Below are positions 1 through 10,208 of a stretch of 64,000 nucleotides of DNA, piece by piece. A model generated the notes under the pieces. That model searched no databases. It saw only the letters and a list, made by a program, of their open reading frames with translations, and was not told the origin of the DNA. The DNA comes from Curtobacterium flaccumfaciens. Lineage in GTDB: Bacteria; Actinomycetota; Actinomycetes; Actinomycetales; Microbacteriaceae. Numbering within the stretch: the stretch's first letter is position 1; each line of letters starts with the position of its first letter. The position numbers were made by a program, and so were the translations under genes. Where the stretch lies: assembly GCF_004361695.1 (NCBI RefSeq), contig NZ_SNVW01000009.1, positions 1-64,000 on the forward strand, written 5' to 3'.

Positions 1-2274
<2,274 letters not shown>

Positions 2275-2310
2275 GCGCCGCGGCTCCGGTCGCGCCCCGC
2301 TGCAGACATC

Positions 2311-2332
2311 GCGCCCCCTCGCGAGGGGGCGC
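2311..2332 (+). terminator. Stem-loop after leuA
   Basis: A perfect 22-bp palindrome (GCGCCCCCTC / GAGGGGGCGC around a CG centre) begins 36 nt after the leuA stop. No T-run follows. It probably acts as a terminator or 3' stabiliser for leuA and runs straight into the 19-bp tandem repeat. Confidence 0.6.
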
Positions 2333-2500
2333 GATGCGTGTCCGGGGGTGCGATGCGTGTCCGGGGGTGCGATGCGTGTCCGGGGGTGCGATGCGTGTCC
2401 GGGGGTGCGATGCGTGTCCGGGGGTGCGATGCGTGTCCGGGGTTGCGATGCGTGTCCGGGGTTGCGATGCGTGTCCGGGGTTGCGATGCGTGTGCGGGGT
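2331..2500. repeat. 19-bp tandem repeat, nine units
   Basis: Nine head-to-tail units of GCGATGCGTGTCCGGGGGT begin at 2331, 2350, 2369, 2388, 2407, 2426, 2445, 2464 and 2483. The first five are identical. Units six to eight end GGGGTT, and the ninth has a C-to-G change and loses its last base. Units are contiguous with no spacers, so this is a minisatellite (VNTR), not CRISPR. It is not coding on either strand in any convincing way. Confidence 0.95.
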
Positions 2501-2526
2501 GCGGCCGCGTGCCCTGGACGCGACCA

Positions 2527-2571
2527 CGGCCTGGAGGCGCGGTGCGGGTCCGACGCGCACCGCGCCTCCCG
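2527..2571. repeat. CTGGAGGCGCG-family palindrome
   Basis: Left arm GCCTGGAGGCGCGGTGCG and right arm CGCACCGCGCCTCC(C) flank a short loop. The arms match the other palindromes of this family in the window (about 6894, 18498, 45203, 60736 and 62760). It lies between the leuA 3' region and recO. Confidence 0.75.
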
Positions 2572-2625
2572 TGCGTGGTTGCGTGGTGCGTGCGTGCGCG
2601 TTCCTTCCCATCGCACGTGCAGTAG

Positions 2626-2684
2626 GAAGCGGAATCGCGCGTCGGGGGTCAGAACTCGTGACCTCCTATGCGCGATTCCGCTTC
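2626..2684. repeat. 15-bp inverted repeat upstream of recO
   Basis: Perfect arms GAAGCGGAATCGCGC (2626-2640) and GCGCGATTCCGCTTC (2670-2684) enclose 29 nt. That interval contains a second, inner pair GGTCA / TGACC (2647-2651 / 2659-2663), giving a two-tier cruciform-like structure 84 nt before the recO start. No gene is visible inside it. Confidence 0.7.
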
Positions 2685-2767
2685 TCATGCGCGGGTCGGC
2701 CTACTCCGGGCGGGCGGGGCGGGGCGGGGCGGCGCGGGGTGTCGGTGCGGAGGGGGATACTGGGGGG

Positions 2768-3604
2768 ATGCCGCTGTACCGGGACGAGTGCGTCGTGTTG
2801 CGCACCCACAAGCTCGGGGAAGCGGACCGCATCGTCACGATGCTCAGCCGGCAGCACGGCAAGATCCGGGCGGTCGCGAAGGGTGTGCGGCGGACGGCGT
2901 CGAAGTTCGGCTCCCGGCTGGAGCCCTTCATGGTCGTCGACGCCCAGTTCTACGAGGGTCGCTCGCTCGACATCGTCACGCAGGCGGAGTCGCTCGGCTC
3001 CTACGGCGCCCAGATCGTCGCCGACTACGGGGCGTACACCGCCGCGAGCGCGATGGTCGAGACCGCCGACCGCCTGAGCGAAGCGGACGCCGGGCTCCAG
3101 CAGTACCTGCTGCTCGTCGGAGCACTCCGGTCGCTGTCCCGCGGTGAGCACGTGTCGAGCGCCACGCTCGACTCGTACCTGCTCCGCGCCATGAGCATCG
3201 CCGGCTGGGCGCCCTCCTTCAGCGACTGCGCGGTGACCGGGGACCCAGGGCCGCACTCCGCGTTCGTCGTGCAGCTCGGCGGGGTGGTCGCCGACCGGGC
3301 GGCTCCTCCCGGCACGCCGCGCCTCGACCCCGACACGCTGCACCTGCTCGGGTCGCTCCTCGCCGGCGACTGGCGCGTGGTCGACGCCGCCGACGAGCGG
3401 ACCCGTTCCCGAGCCTCGGGCGTGGTGGCGGCGTACGCCCAGTGGCACCTGGAACGATCACTCCGTTCGTTGCCGCACGTCGACCGCTCCGAGCACCCCG
3501 CCACCGTCGCCCCGACGCCCGGCGGTGTCCCGGCCGCGGTCGCCGCGACGCCAGCCCCGGCCGTGCCCGTCGCCGACCCCGAGTCCGAAGGAACCCCTGC
3601 ATGA
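2768..3604 (+). CDS. recO: DNA repair protein RecO
   Basis: RecO anneals single strands and helps load RecA in the RecFOR recombination pathway. The 278-residue product begins [22 protein letters not shown], the typical RecO OB-fold start, and continues with [16 protein letters not shown]. It has a helical C-terminal domain and a proline/alanine-rich tail of about 40 residues. ATG 2768 sits 6 nt after a GATACT -10-like box with a G-run between, suggesting a leaderless mRNA. The stop overlaps the uppS start (ATGA), so the two genes are translationally coupled. The frame is open far upstream only because of GC bias and the tandem repeat. Confidence 0.95.
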   Translation: MPLYRDECVVLRTHKLGEADRIVTMLSRQHGKIRAVAKGVRRTASKFGSRLEPFMVVDAQFYEGRSLDIVTQAESLGSYGAQIVADYGAYTAASAMVETADRLSEADAGLQQYLLLVGALRSLSRGEHVSSATLDSYLLRAMSIAGWAPSFSDCAVTGDPGPHSAFVVQLGGVVADRAAPPGTPRLDPDTLHLLGSLLAGDWRVVDAADERTRSRASGVVAAYAQWHLERSLRSLPHVDRSEHPATVAPTPGGVPAAVAATPAPAVPVADPESEGTPA

Positions 3605-4407
3605 GCCCGCGCGCCTCCCGTCGGTACGCCGAGTCCGAGCCCTTGCGGCCCGTCGACTGGACGGGGGAGCAGCCGCCGGCGATCCCGCTGCAGTTCGTGC
3701 CCGAGCACGTCGCGATCGTGATGGACGGCAACGGCCGGTGGGCGAACCAGCGCGGGCTCACCCGGGTCGAGGGACACCGCGCGGGCGAGGCCTCGTTGCT
3801 CGACGTCGTCGCCGGGGCCGTGCAGATCGGCGTGAAGAACGTGTCGGCGTACGCGTTCTCCACCGAGAACTGGAAGCGCTCGCCCGACGAGGTCCGCTTC
3901 CTGATGGGCTTCAACCGCGAGGTCCTGCACCGCCGCCGCGACCAGCTCAACGCCTGGGGCGTGCGGATCCGGTGGGCCGGACGTCGGCCGCGACTCTGGC
4001 GGAGCGTCATCGACGAGCTGCAGACCGCGGAGCGGATGACCGCCGACAACGACGTCTGCACGCTGACGATGTGCGTCAACTACGGCGGCCGGAACGAGAT
4101 CGTCGACGCCGTGCGGGGCATGGCCGAGGACGTCGCAGCCGGGCGCCTGAAGCCGAACCAGGTGACCGAGAAGGCCCTGGCGAAGCGGCTGTACGTGCCG
4201 GAGCTGCCCGACGTCGACCTGTTCCTCCGGAGCTCGGGGGAGCAGCGCACGTCGAACTTCATGCTCTGGCAGTCGGCGTACGCCGAGATGGTGTTCCTCG
4301 ACCGGCTCTGGCCGGACTTCCGTCGCACCGACCTGTGGGGAGCGATCGAGCAGTACGCACGCCGCGACCGACGGTTCGGCGGGGCGGTGGACGCGCCCAC
4401 CGCCTGA
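3601..4407 (+). CDS. uppS: Isoprenyl transferase (undecaprenyl diphosphate synthase)
   Basis: This cis-prenyltransferase elongates farnesyl diphosphate with isopentenyl diphosphate to make the lipid carrier for peptidoglycan and glycan precursors. The 268-residue protein has the invariant VMDGNGRWA block (catalytic Asp about 42), [11 protein letters not shown], and the C-terminal signature [15 protein letters not shown]. The start overlaps the recO stop by 4 nt (ATGA). The recO-uppS pairing followed by glyS is conserved in related actinobacteria. Chain length is not determinable from sequence alone. Confidence 0.96.
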   Translation: MSPRASRRYAESEPLRPVDWTGEQPPAIPLQFVPEHVAIVMDGNGRWANQRGLTRVEGHRAGEASLLDVVAGAVQIGVKNVSAYAFSTENWKRSPDEVRFLMGFNREVLHRRRDQLNAWGVRIRWAGRRPRLWRSVIDELQTAERMTADNDVCTLTMCVNYGGRNEIVDAVRGMAEDVAAGRLKPNQVTEKALAKRLYVPELPDVDLFLRSSGEQRTSNFMLWQSAYAEMVFLDRLWPDFRRTDLWGAIEQYARRDRRFGGAVDAPTA

Positions 4408-4455
4408 GGCGGGCCGACGGGCGGGAGCGAGCCGCGCCTCCATGCCGATGCCCGC

Positions 4456-4461
4456 TAGTCT
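4456..4461 (+). promoter_or_regulatory. -10 box for glyS
   Basis: TAGTCT fits the TANNNT -10 consensus and lies about 55 nt before the TTG start of glyS, after the uppS stop. A half copy of the CGCGCCTCCA motif (about 4433-4442) lies just upstream. The promoter is inferred from pattern only. Confidence 0.45.
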
Positions 4462-4515
4462 TGCCCGGTACGTTTCCGCACCGAGCACCCAGCTCGGCGA
4501 TCTCTGGAGCTCCTC

Positions 4516-5901
4516 TTGGCACAGTCCTCCCGTCTCGACAGCGTCATCGCCCTGGCCAAGGGCCGCGGCTTCGTCTTCCAGTCGGGGGAGATCTACGGCG
4601 GATCCCGCTCCGCGTGGGACTACGGGCCCCTCGGTGTCGAGCTCAAGGAGAACATCAAGCGCCAGTGGTGGCAGCGGTTCGTCCGCGGCCGCGGCGACAT
4701 GGTCGGCCTCGACTCCGCCGTGATCCTGCCCCGTAAGGTGTGGGAAGCCTCCGGGCACGTCGCCACCTTCACCGACCCGCTCGTCGAGTGCCTGCACTGC
4801 CACCACCGCTTCCGCGAGGACCACCTCATCGAGGCGTTCGAGGCGAAGAAGAACCGCGCGCCCGAGGGGGGCATGGCCGAGATCGCCTGCCCGAACTGCG
4901 GCACCCGTGGGCAGTGGACGGAGCCGCGCGAGTTCTCCGGCATGCTCAAGACCTACCTCGGGCCGGTCGAGTCCGAAGAGGGCCTGAACTTCCTCCGCCC
5001 CGAGACCGCGCAGGGCATCTTCGTCGACTTCGCGCAGGTCGTCACGACGAGCCGCATGAAGCCCCCGTTCGGCATCGGCCAGGTCGGCAAGGCGTTCCGC
5101 AACGAGATCACGCCCGGCAACTTCATCTTCCGCACGCGCGAGTTCGAGCAGATGGAGATCGAGTACTTCGTCCCGCCGGCCACCGCGCAGGAACACTACG
5201 AGCAGTGGATCGCCGACTCGGTGGCGTTCTTCACCGAACTCGGCATCGACCCGGAGAACCTCCGGCGCTTCGACGTTCCGGACGGGGAGCGCGCGCACTA
5301 CTCCGACGCCACCGCCGACATCGAGTACCGCTTCGGCTTCGCGGGCACCGAGTGGGGCGAGCTCATGGGGGTCGCGAACCGCACCGACTTCGACCTCAAC
5401 AACCACATCGAGTCGTCCGGCAAGGACCTCCGCTACTTCGACCAGGCCGCCAACGAGAAGTACGTGCCGTACGTCATCGAGCCGTCGTTCGGTCTGACGC
5501 GTGCGCTCATGGCGTTCCTGCTCGACGCGTACCACGAGGACGAGGCCCCGAACGCGAAGGGCGGCGTCGACAAGCGCACCGTCCTGCGCCTCGACCCGCG
5601 TCTGGCCCCGGTCAAGGCCGCGGTCCTGCCGCTGTCGCGGAACGAGCAGCTCTCGCCGGTCGCCCGCGGCCTCGCCGACGACCTGCGGAAGTACTGGAAC
5701 GTCGACTTCGACGACGCCGGTGCGATCGGCCGTCGCTACCGTCGCCACGACGAGATCGGCACGCCGTTCTGCATCACGGTCGACTTCGACACGCTCGAGG
5801 ACAAGGCCGTGACGGTGCGCGAGCGCGACACGATGTCGCAGGAGCGCGTGGCGCTCGACCAGCTGCAGGGGTACCTGGCGGCGCGGTTGCTCGGCGCGTA
5901 G
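4516..5901 (+). CDS. glyS: Glycyl-tRNA synthetase
   Basis: A class II synthetase of the single-chain alpha2 type that charges tRNA-Gly. The product is 461 residues. It opens with [21 protein letters not shown] and has a zinc-binding pair CLHC (about 92-95) and CPNC (about 125-128). Motif 2 is [23 protein letters not shown], and the C-terminal anticodon-binding domain includes RDTMSQ near its end. The start is TTG at 4516, chosen because it gives the family N-terminus and has GGAG (4506-4509) as ribosome-binding site. The length matches the usual 460 residues. Confidence 0.97.
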   Translation: MAQSSRLDSVIALAKGRGFVFQSGEIYGGSRSAWDYGPLGVELKENIKRQWWQRFVRGRGDMVGLDSAVILPRKVWEASGHVATFTDPLVECLHCHHRFREDHLIEAFEAKKNRAPEGGMAEIACPNCGTRGQWTEPREFSGMLKTYLGPVESEEGLNFLRPETAQGIFVDFAQVVTTSRMKPPFGIGQVGKAFRNEITPGNFIFRTREFEQMEIEYFVPPATAQEHYEQWIADSVAFFTELGIDPENLRRFDVPDGERAHYSDATADIEYRFGFAGTEWGELMGVANRTDFDLNNHIESSGKDLRYFDQAANEKYVPYVIEPSFGLTRALMAFLLDAYHEDEAPNAKGGVDKRTVLRLDPRLAPVKAAVLPLSRNEQLSPVARGLADDLRKYWNVDFDDAGAIGRRYRRHDEIGTPFCITVDFDTLEDKAVTVRERDTMSQERVALDQLQGYLAARLLGA

Positions 5902-5976
5902 GCGCGGCCGCCGGGCGGCGGCGCCCGGCGCGCGCGGCCGCCGGGCGGCCGCGCCCGGCGCGCGCGGTCGCCCGGC
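5902..5976. repeat. GC-rich tandem repeat after glyS
   Basis: A roughly 30-bp unit containing GCGCGGCCGCCGGGCGGC followed by a GCGCCCGGC segment is repeated about 2.5 times directly after the glyS stop. The units are self-complementary, so the transcript would fold strongly and may end glyS transcription. No gene is visible. Confidence 0.7.
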
Positions 5977-5992
5977 GCGGCTTGGAACCACG

Positions 5993-6037
5993 GAACCGAC
6001 ATCGAACCAGGGCGCGAGCCCGGTTCGATGTCGGTTC
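5993..6037. repeat. 16-bp perfect inverted repeat before the dsbA-like gene
   Basis: GAACCGACATCGAACC (5993-6008) pairs perfectly with GGTTCGATGTCGGTTC (6022-6037) across a 13-nt loop, 79 nt before the next gene. It could be an operator, a transcript hairpin or a mobile palindrome. AT content is higher than in the flanking repeat. Confidence 0.75.
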
Positions 6038-6115
6038 GCTGGTTCGACGCTCGGACCTCGGCACCGGACCCTCGGAAACCGGGAATGACACCGCGACCGC
6101 CGCGTTGCACCGAGC

Positions 6116-6865
6116 ATGAACGACAGTGCTCTCAACGACACCGTGAAGGTGGATGTCTGGTCGGACATCGCCTGCCCCTGGTGCTACATCGGCAAGCGGA
6201 AGTTCGAGGCCGGCGTCGCCGCCTTCGCCGCGACGGACGCCGCCCGCCCCGTCGAGGTCGAGTACCACTCCTTCGAACTCAGCCCGGACACCCCCGTCGA
6301 CTTCGAGGGCACCGAGGCCGAGTTCCTCTCCGGTCACAAGGGCATGCCGGTCGACCAGGCGCAGCAGATGCTCGACCAGGTCACCGCCATCGCGGCATCC
6401 GTCGACCTCGCCTACGACTTCGAGTCGATGCACCACACCAACACGGTGAAGGCGCACCAGGTCATCCACCTCGCCAAGCAGCAGGGCAAGCAGCTCGCGA
6501 TGGTCGAGCGGCTCTTCGCCGCCTACTTCGAGCGCGGTGAGCACGTCGGCCAGGACGAGTCGCTGGCCGCCCTCGCCGCCGAGGTCGGCCTCGATCGCGA
6601 CGAGGTCCTCGCGACCCTGCGCGACGACTCGCAGCTCGCGGCGGTCCGCGCCGACCAGGAGCAGGCGCAGGCCTACGGCATCAACGGCGTCCCGTTCTTC
6701 GTCATCGACGGCAAGTACGGCGTGTCCGGCGCGCAGGACCCCGCCGCGTTCGAGCAGGTGCTCACGCAGGTGGTCGCGTTGCGCGAGACGACCCCGTCGG
6801 ACCTCGCGGACGCCGAGCAGCGTGCCGCGGAGGACGCGGCAGCCGACGCGGAGGCGACCCGATGA
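6116..6865 (+). CDS. DsbA-family (FrnE-like) oxidoreductase
   Basis: A thioredoxin-fold protein of the DsbA/FrnE group, 249 residues, with the redox motif CPWC at 20-23 (DIACPWCYIGKRKF) and the cis-proline segment INGVPFFVIDGKYGVSGAQ near residue 200. No signal peptide is visible, so it should be cytosolic. Relatives include FrnE and 2-hydroxychromene-2-carboxylate isomerase-like proteins; the reaction (disulfide exchange or glutathione-like isomerisation) cannot be fixed from sequence. Its stop overlaps the start of a 57-codon ORF (ATGA). The start ATG 6116 lacks a clear ribosome-binding site. Confidence 0.9.
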   Translation: MNDSALNDTVKVDVWSDIACPWCYIGKRKFEAGVAAFAATDAARPVEVEYHSFELSPDTPVDFEGTEAEFLSGHKGMPVDQAQQMLDQVTAIAASVDLAYDFESMHHTNTVKAHQVIHLAKQQGKQLAMVERLFAAYFERGEHVGQDESLAALAAEVGLDRDEVLATLRDDSQLAAVRADQEQAQAYGINGVPFFVIDGKYGVSGAQDPAAFEQVLTQVVALRETTPSDLADAEQRAAEDAAADAEATR

Positions 6866-7035
6866 CGGACGTCCGACAGGTCGGCCAGGCCGAGCCGCGC
6901 CTCCAGTCCGGCAGCAGCCTGGAGGCGCGCCCCGCCCTGCTCACGCTCGTCACGCCCGGCGGTGCGCCGGTCTGCGAAGGCGACTCGTGTTTCGTGCCCG
7001 GCGCTGAGGGGGACTGGAGCGAGGTCCCCGACTGA
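6862..7035 (+). CDS. Small CX4C protein coupled to the DsbA-like gene
   Basis: A 57-residue ORF overlaps the upstream stop by ATGA, which argues that it is translated. It begins MTDVRQVGQAEPRLQSG and ends with a segment containing VCEGDSCFVPG (Cys38, Cys43) and an acidic tail. I do not recognise a named family. A CX4C pair beside a thiol oxidoreductase makes a redox partner or metal-binding role possible, but that is inference. Codons 12-23 are made of a CTGGAGGCGCG-family palindrome (6894-6930), read as EPRLQ...LEARP, so the repeat has been absorbed into the coding sequence. Confidence 0.55.
   Translation: MTDVRQVGQAEPRLQSGSSLEARPALLTLVTPGGAPVCEGDSCFVPGAEGDWSEVPD
6894..6930. repeat. CTGGAGGCGCG-family palindrome inside an ORF
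   Basis: GCCGCGCCTCCAG (6894-6906) and CCTGGAGGCGCG (6918-6929) form the palindrome in the opposite arm order to most other copies. It lies within the 57-codon ORF that follows the DsbA-like gene. Confidence 0.7.
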
Positions 7036-7126
7036 GTGGCTTCGTCCCGACGAGGCGCGTGCTGCCGCGGCCCGTGTCGACGCCTTCAGTGTCGACGTGG
7101 GCCGTGGCGTCGGGGCGCGGTCCGTG

Positions 7127-7609
7127 CTAGCGGACCGGTTCCTCGTCGGTGATGTCGGCGACCGTCGCGCCGAACGCGGCGACGAGGTCGTCGGCGTCGA
7201 CGAAGGCGCTCGCACCGTGCCGGCCGGCGCCGAGGGCGATGCGGCGGCCGGCGATGCGCTCGTCGGCGTAGACCGGCAGGTCGCCCGTCGCGCCGATCGG
7301 GGTGATGGTGCCGCGTTCGTAGCCGGAGGCCTCGAGCGCGGTGGCCGCGTCGGGCATCGAGAGCTTGTTCACGCCGACGACCGTGCGGAGCTTCTTCCAC
7401 GCGATGCTGCGGCCGCCGGGCACCAGGGCGAGCAGGAAGCCGCCGTCGTGGCGCTTCACCACCAGGGTCTTGACGATGTCGCCGGGGTCGATGCCGAGCA
7501 GGGCTGCAGCCTCGTGCAGGGAGTTCGCGGCCGGGCGTTCGACGACCTCGACCCGGAGGCCGCGAGCGGTCGCGTCGGCGTCGAACCTGGTGCTGGCGTC
7601 GATGGTCAT
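7127..7609 (-). CDS. YbaK/EbsC-type aminoacyl-tRNA deacylase
   Basis: Proteins of the YbaK/ProX superfamily hydrolyse mischarged tRNAs, classically Cys-tRNA(Pro), in trans. The 160-residue product reads MTIDASTRFDADATARGLRVEV and has the family core: DIVKTLVVKRHDGGFLLALVPGG with the conserved Lys, and GYERGTITPIG followed by the VYADERI segment. A GTG start 24 nt further upstream is possible. I prefer ATG because a TAGCGT -10 box ends exactly 7 nt before it, the leaderless pattern seen repeatedly in this window. Substrate specificity is not assignable. Confidence 0.88.
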   Translation of the reverse strand: MTIDASTRFDADATARGLRVEVVERPAANSLHEAAALLGIDPGDIVKTLVVKRHDGGFLLALVPGGRSIAWKKLRTVVGVNKLSMPDAATALEASGYERGTITPIGATGDLPVYADERIAGRRIALGAGRHGASAFVDADDLVAAFGATVADITDEEPVR

Positions 7610-7656
7610 GGGGAGAACGCTACCGGCGGGCACCGACGTGGGAGAATGGGAGACGT

Positions 7657-8829
7657 ATGACGATCACTGACGCACCCAGGACGGCGACCCGTCCGGCGAA
7701 GCCCCTGCGCATCGGCCCCATCGAGGTCGACGTGCCGGTCGTGCTCGCGCCGATGGCGGGCATCACGAACATGGCCTACCGCCGGCTCTGCCGCGAGTAC
7801 GGCGCCGGCCTGTACGTCTGCGAGATGATCACCTCGCGCGCGCTCGTCGAACGGACGCCCGTGTCGATGCAGCTCATCCAGCACCACGAGTCCGAGACCC
7901 CGCGGTCGATCCAGCTGTACGGCGTCGAGCCGAACACGGTGGCCGAGGCAGCGACGATCCTCGTCGGTGAGGACCGTGCCGACCACATCGACCTCAACTT
8001 CGGCTGCCCCGTTCCCAAGGTGACGCGGAAGGGCGGCGGAGCGGCGCTGCCCTGGAAGCTCGACCTCTTCCAGGAGCTCGTCACGAAGACCGTGCGCGCC
8101 GCCGGTGACGTCCCGGTGACGGTGAAGATGCGCAAGGGCATCGACAGCGACCACCTCACCTACCTCGACGCCGCCCGCATCGCGCGCGACGCCGGGGTCG
8201 CGGCCGTGTCCCTGCACGCCCGCACCGCGAACGAGCACTACTCCGGGCAGGCCGACTGGTCGGCGATCGCCACCCTGAAGGAGACCGTCACCGACATCCC
8301 GATCCTCGGCAACGGCGACATCTGGTCCGCCGCCGACGCCCTGCGCATGGTCGACGAGACCGGCGCGGACGGCGTCGTCGTCGGGCGCGGGTGCCTCGGG
8401 CGGCCGTGGCTGTTCGGTGACCTGGCGGCGGCGTTCCGCGGCGAGGGACTCCGCTACATGCCGTCCCTCGGCGAGGTCGCCGACGGGTTCCGCCGGCACG
8501 CCGAGCTGCTCGTCGAGTTCTTCGGCTCCGAAGAGCACGGCTGCCGCGACATCCGGAAGCACGTGGCGTGGTACTTCAAGGGGTACCCGATCGGCAGCGG
8601 CGTCCGATCCGGACTCGCGATGGCGTCGAGCCTGCAGGAGATCGACGACCTGCTCGCACAGCTCGACCACGACGCACCGTACCCGGGCGCCGACGCCGAG
8701 GGGCCGCGCGGTCGCGCCGGTCACCCGAAGCGCACGGCACTGCCGGACCGCTGGCTCGAGTCGCGCGACGTCGACGGCGAGTTCCGCAAGGTCCTCGCCG
8801 CCGCCGAGCTGCACCACAGCGGCGGATGA
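7657..8829 (+). CDS. dusB: tRNA-dihydrouridine synthase
   Basis: A flavin-dependent reductase that makes dihydrouridine in the tRNA D-loop. The 390-residue protein has a TIM barrel with LAPMAGITNMAYRRLC near the N-terminus, the active-site DLNFGCPVPKVTRKGGGAALP (catalytic Cys in FGCP), VTVKMRKGID, the SLHARTANEHYSG loop and GNGDIWSAADA. It is the single-Dus (DusB-like) form typical of actinobacteria. The stop overlaps the next start (ATGA). Confidence 0.95.
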   Translation: MTITDAPRTATRPAKPLRIGPIEVDVPVVLAPMAGITNMAYRRLCREYGAGLYVCEMITSRALVERTPVSMQLIQHHESETPRSIQLYGVEPNTVAEAATILVGEDRADHIDLNFGCPVPKVTRKGGGAALPWKLDLFQELVTKTVRAAGDVPVTVKMRKGIDSDHLTYLDAARIARDAGVAAVSLHARTANEHYSGQADWSAIATLKETVTDIPILGNGDIWSAADALRMVDETGADGVVVGRGCLGRPWLFGDLAAAFRGEGLRYMPSLGEVADGFRRHAELLVEFFGSEEHGCRDIRKHVAWYFKGYPIGSGVRSGLAMASSLQEIDDLLAQLDHDAPYPGADAEGPRGRAGHPKRTALPDRWLESRDVDGEFRKVLAAAELHHSGG

Positions 8830-10121
8830 GCGCCGCGAGTTCGTACGGGCCCGCAGACGCCGAGCGCTGGCTGCCCGAGACGCACGGCAGCCGCCGCTCC
8901 GACTTCGCCCGCGACCGCGCCCGGCTCCTGCACTCCAGCGCGCTCCGCCGCCTGGCCGCGAAGACGCAGGTGCTCAGCCCGACGACCGGCCTCGACTTCG
9001 CCCGGAACCGCCTGACCCACTCGCTCGAGGTCGCCCAGGTCGGCCGCGAGCTCGCCGACTCCCTCGGGCTCGACCCCGACGTCGTCGACACCGCCTGCCT
9101 CGCGCACGACATCGGCCACCCGCCGTTCGGGCACAACGGCGAGACGGCCGTGAACGCCTGGGCCACGGACATCGGCGGGTTCGAGGGGAACGCGCAGACG
9201 CTCCGGCTCCTCACCCGGCTGGAGCCGAAGGTCTACGGCCCGCGCTCCGGGGCGTCGGGCGACCGTCCCTACGGCCTGAACCTCACCCGCGCTTCGCTCG
9301 ACGCCAGCTGCAAGTACCCGTGGCCGGCGGCGCAGGGTGTGTCCGAGGCCTCGTCCGGCCGCACGAAGTTCGGCTTCTACGACGACGACCACGACGCGTT
9401 CGAGTGGCTCCGCGCCGGCGCTCCCCGTCGTCAGCGCTGCATCGAGGCCCAGGTCATGGACCTCTCCGACGACATCGCGTACTCGGTGCACGACTTCGAG
9501 GACGCCGTCGTGGCGGGCTTCATCGACGTCGCCGCCCTGGGGGACCGGGTCGGCGAGAACGACATCGTGTCGGCGATGCACGCGTGGGTCGGGTCGGACC
9601 TCAGCCGCGACGAGCTGCTCGAGGCCTTCGACCGGCTGCGGTCCCTGCCGCTGTGGATGACCTCGTACGACGGCTCCCGGCAGGACGCCGCGCGGCTGAA
9701 GAACCTCACGTCGCAGCTCATCGGACGCTTCGCCCGGACCGCCACCACCGCGACGCGCGAGTCCTACGCGTCCGGGTCGCTCGTGCGGTTCGCCGCGTCC
9801 GTCGTGACCCCGCCCGAGATCATCGGCGAGATCGCGGTGCTCAAGGGCATCGTCGCGGCCTTCGTCATGACGCACGGCGACCGGCAGCCCGTGTACGAGG
9901 AGCAGCGGCGGATCCTCACCGAACTGCTCGACGCCCTCGCTGCGAGCGGGAGCGCAGACCTCGAGCCGGGCTTCGCGGCGGACTGGCGTGCGGCGTCCGG
10001 CGACGCGGGACGGCTGCGTGCCGTGGTGGACCAGGTCGCGAGCCTGACCGACCAGGGGGCGCTCGCCTGGCACCGGCGACTGGTCGTGGGGGAGCACGAG
10101 GCCGTGCACATCCCGGTCTGA
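8826..10121 (+). CDS. dgt: Deoxyguanosinetriphosphate triphosphohydrolase-like protein
   Basis: An HD-domain dNTPase that cleaves dNTPs to nucleoside and triphosphate. The 431-residue protein carries RLTHSLEVAQVG (His65), ACLAHDIGHPPFGHNGE (His94-Asp95) and the distal Asp in MDLSDDIAYSVHD. ATG 8826 overlaps the dusB stop (ATGA); longer upstream frames have no family similarity. The dusB-dgt-dnaG order is conserved across actinobacteria and ties dNTP control to the primase next door. Whether the protein itself hydrolyses dGTP is unproven here. Confidence 0.93.
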   Translation: MSAASSYGPADAERWLPETHGSRRSDFARDRARLLHSSALRRLAAKTQVLSPTTGLDFARNRLTHSLEVAQVGRELADSLGLDPDVVDTACLAHDIGHPPFGHNGETAVNAWATDIGGFEGNAQTLRLLTRLEPKVYGPRSGASGDRPYGLNLTRASLDASCKYPWPAAQGVSEASSGRTKFGFYDDDHDAFEWLRAGAPRRQRCIEAQVMDLSDDIAYSVHDFEDAVVAGFIDVAALGDRVGENDIVSAMHAWVGSDLSRDELLEAFDRLRSLPLWMTSYDGSRQDAARLKNLTSQLIGRFARTATTATRESYASGSLVRFAASVVTPPEIIGEIAVLKGIVAAFVMTHGDRQPVYEEQRRILTELLDALAASGSADLEPGFAADWRAASGDAGRLRAVVDQVASLTDQGALAWHRRLVVGEHEAVHIPV

Positions 10122-10196
10122 TCGGTTCGTCCGGTCGGTGGACGTCGGCGCTGTCCGGGGTTCCACACCCGGTCGGGAGGTGTCACCCGCACGAAC

Positions 10197-10202
10197 TAGG
10201 AT
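10197..10202 (+). promoter_or_regulatory. -10 box for leaderless dnaG
   Basis: TAGGAT lies 6 nt upstream of the dnaG GTG start. Transcription would begin at or next to the start codon. This is one of thirteen clear TANNNT-N6/7-ATG/GTG arrangements in the window. Confidence 0.55.
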
Positions 10203-10208
10203 CGAGGG

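Noticed and set aside
2331-2500. CRISPR-like array
   Set aside because: Units are contiguous 19-mers with no spacers and no cas genes nearby; it is a minisatellite.
3025-6168. Very long open frame on the minus strand across recO, uppS and glyS
   Set aside because: Arg/Pro/Val/Leu-rich composition typical of antisense frames in high-GC DNA; three well-recognised genes occupy the plus strand.
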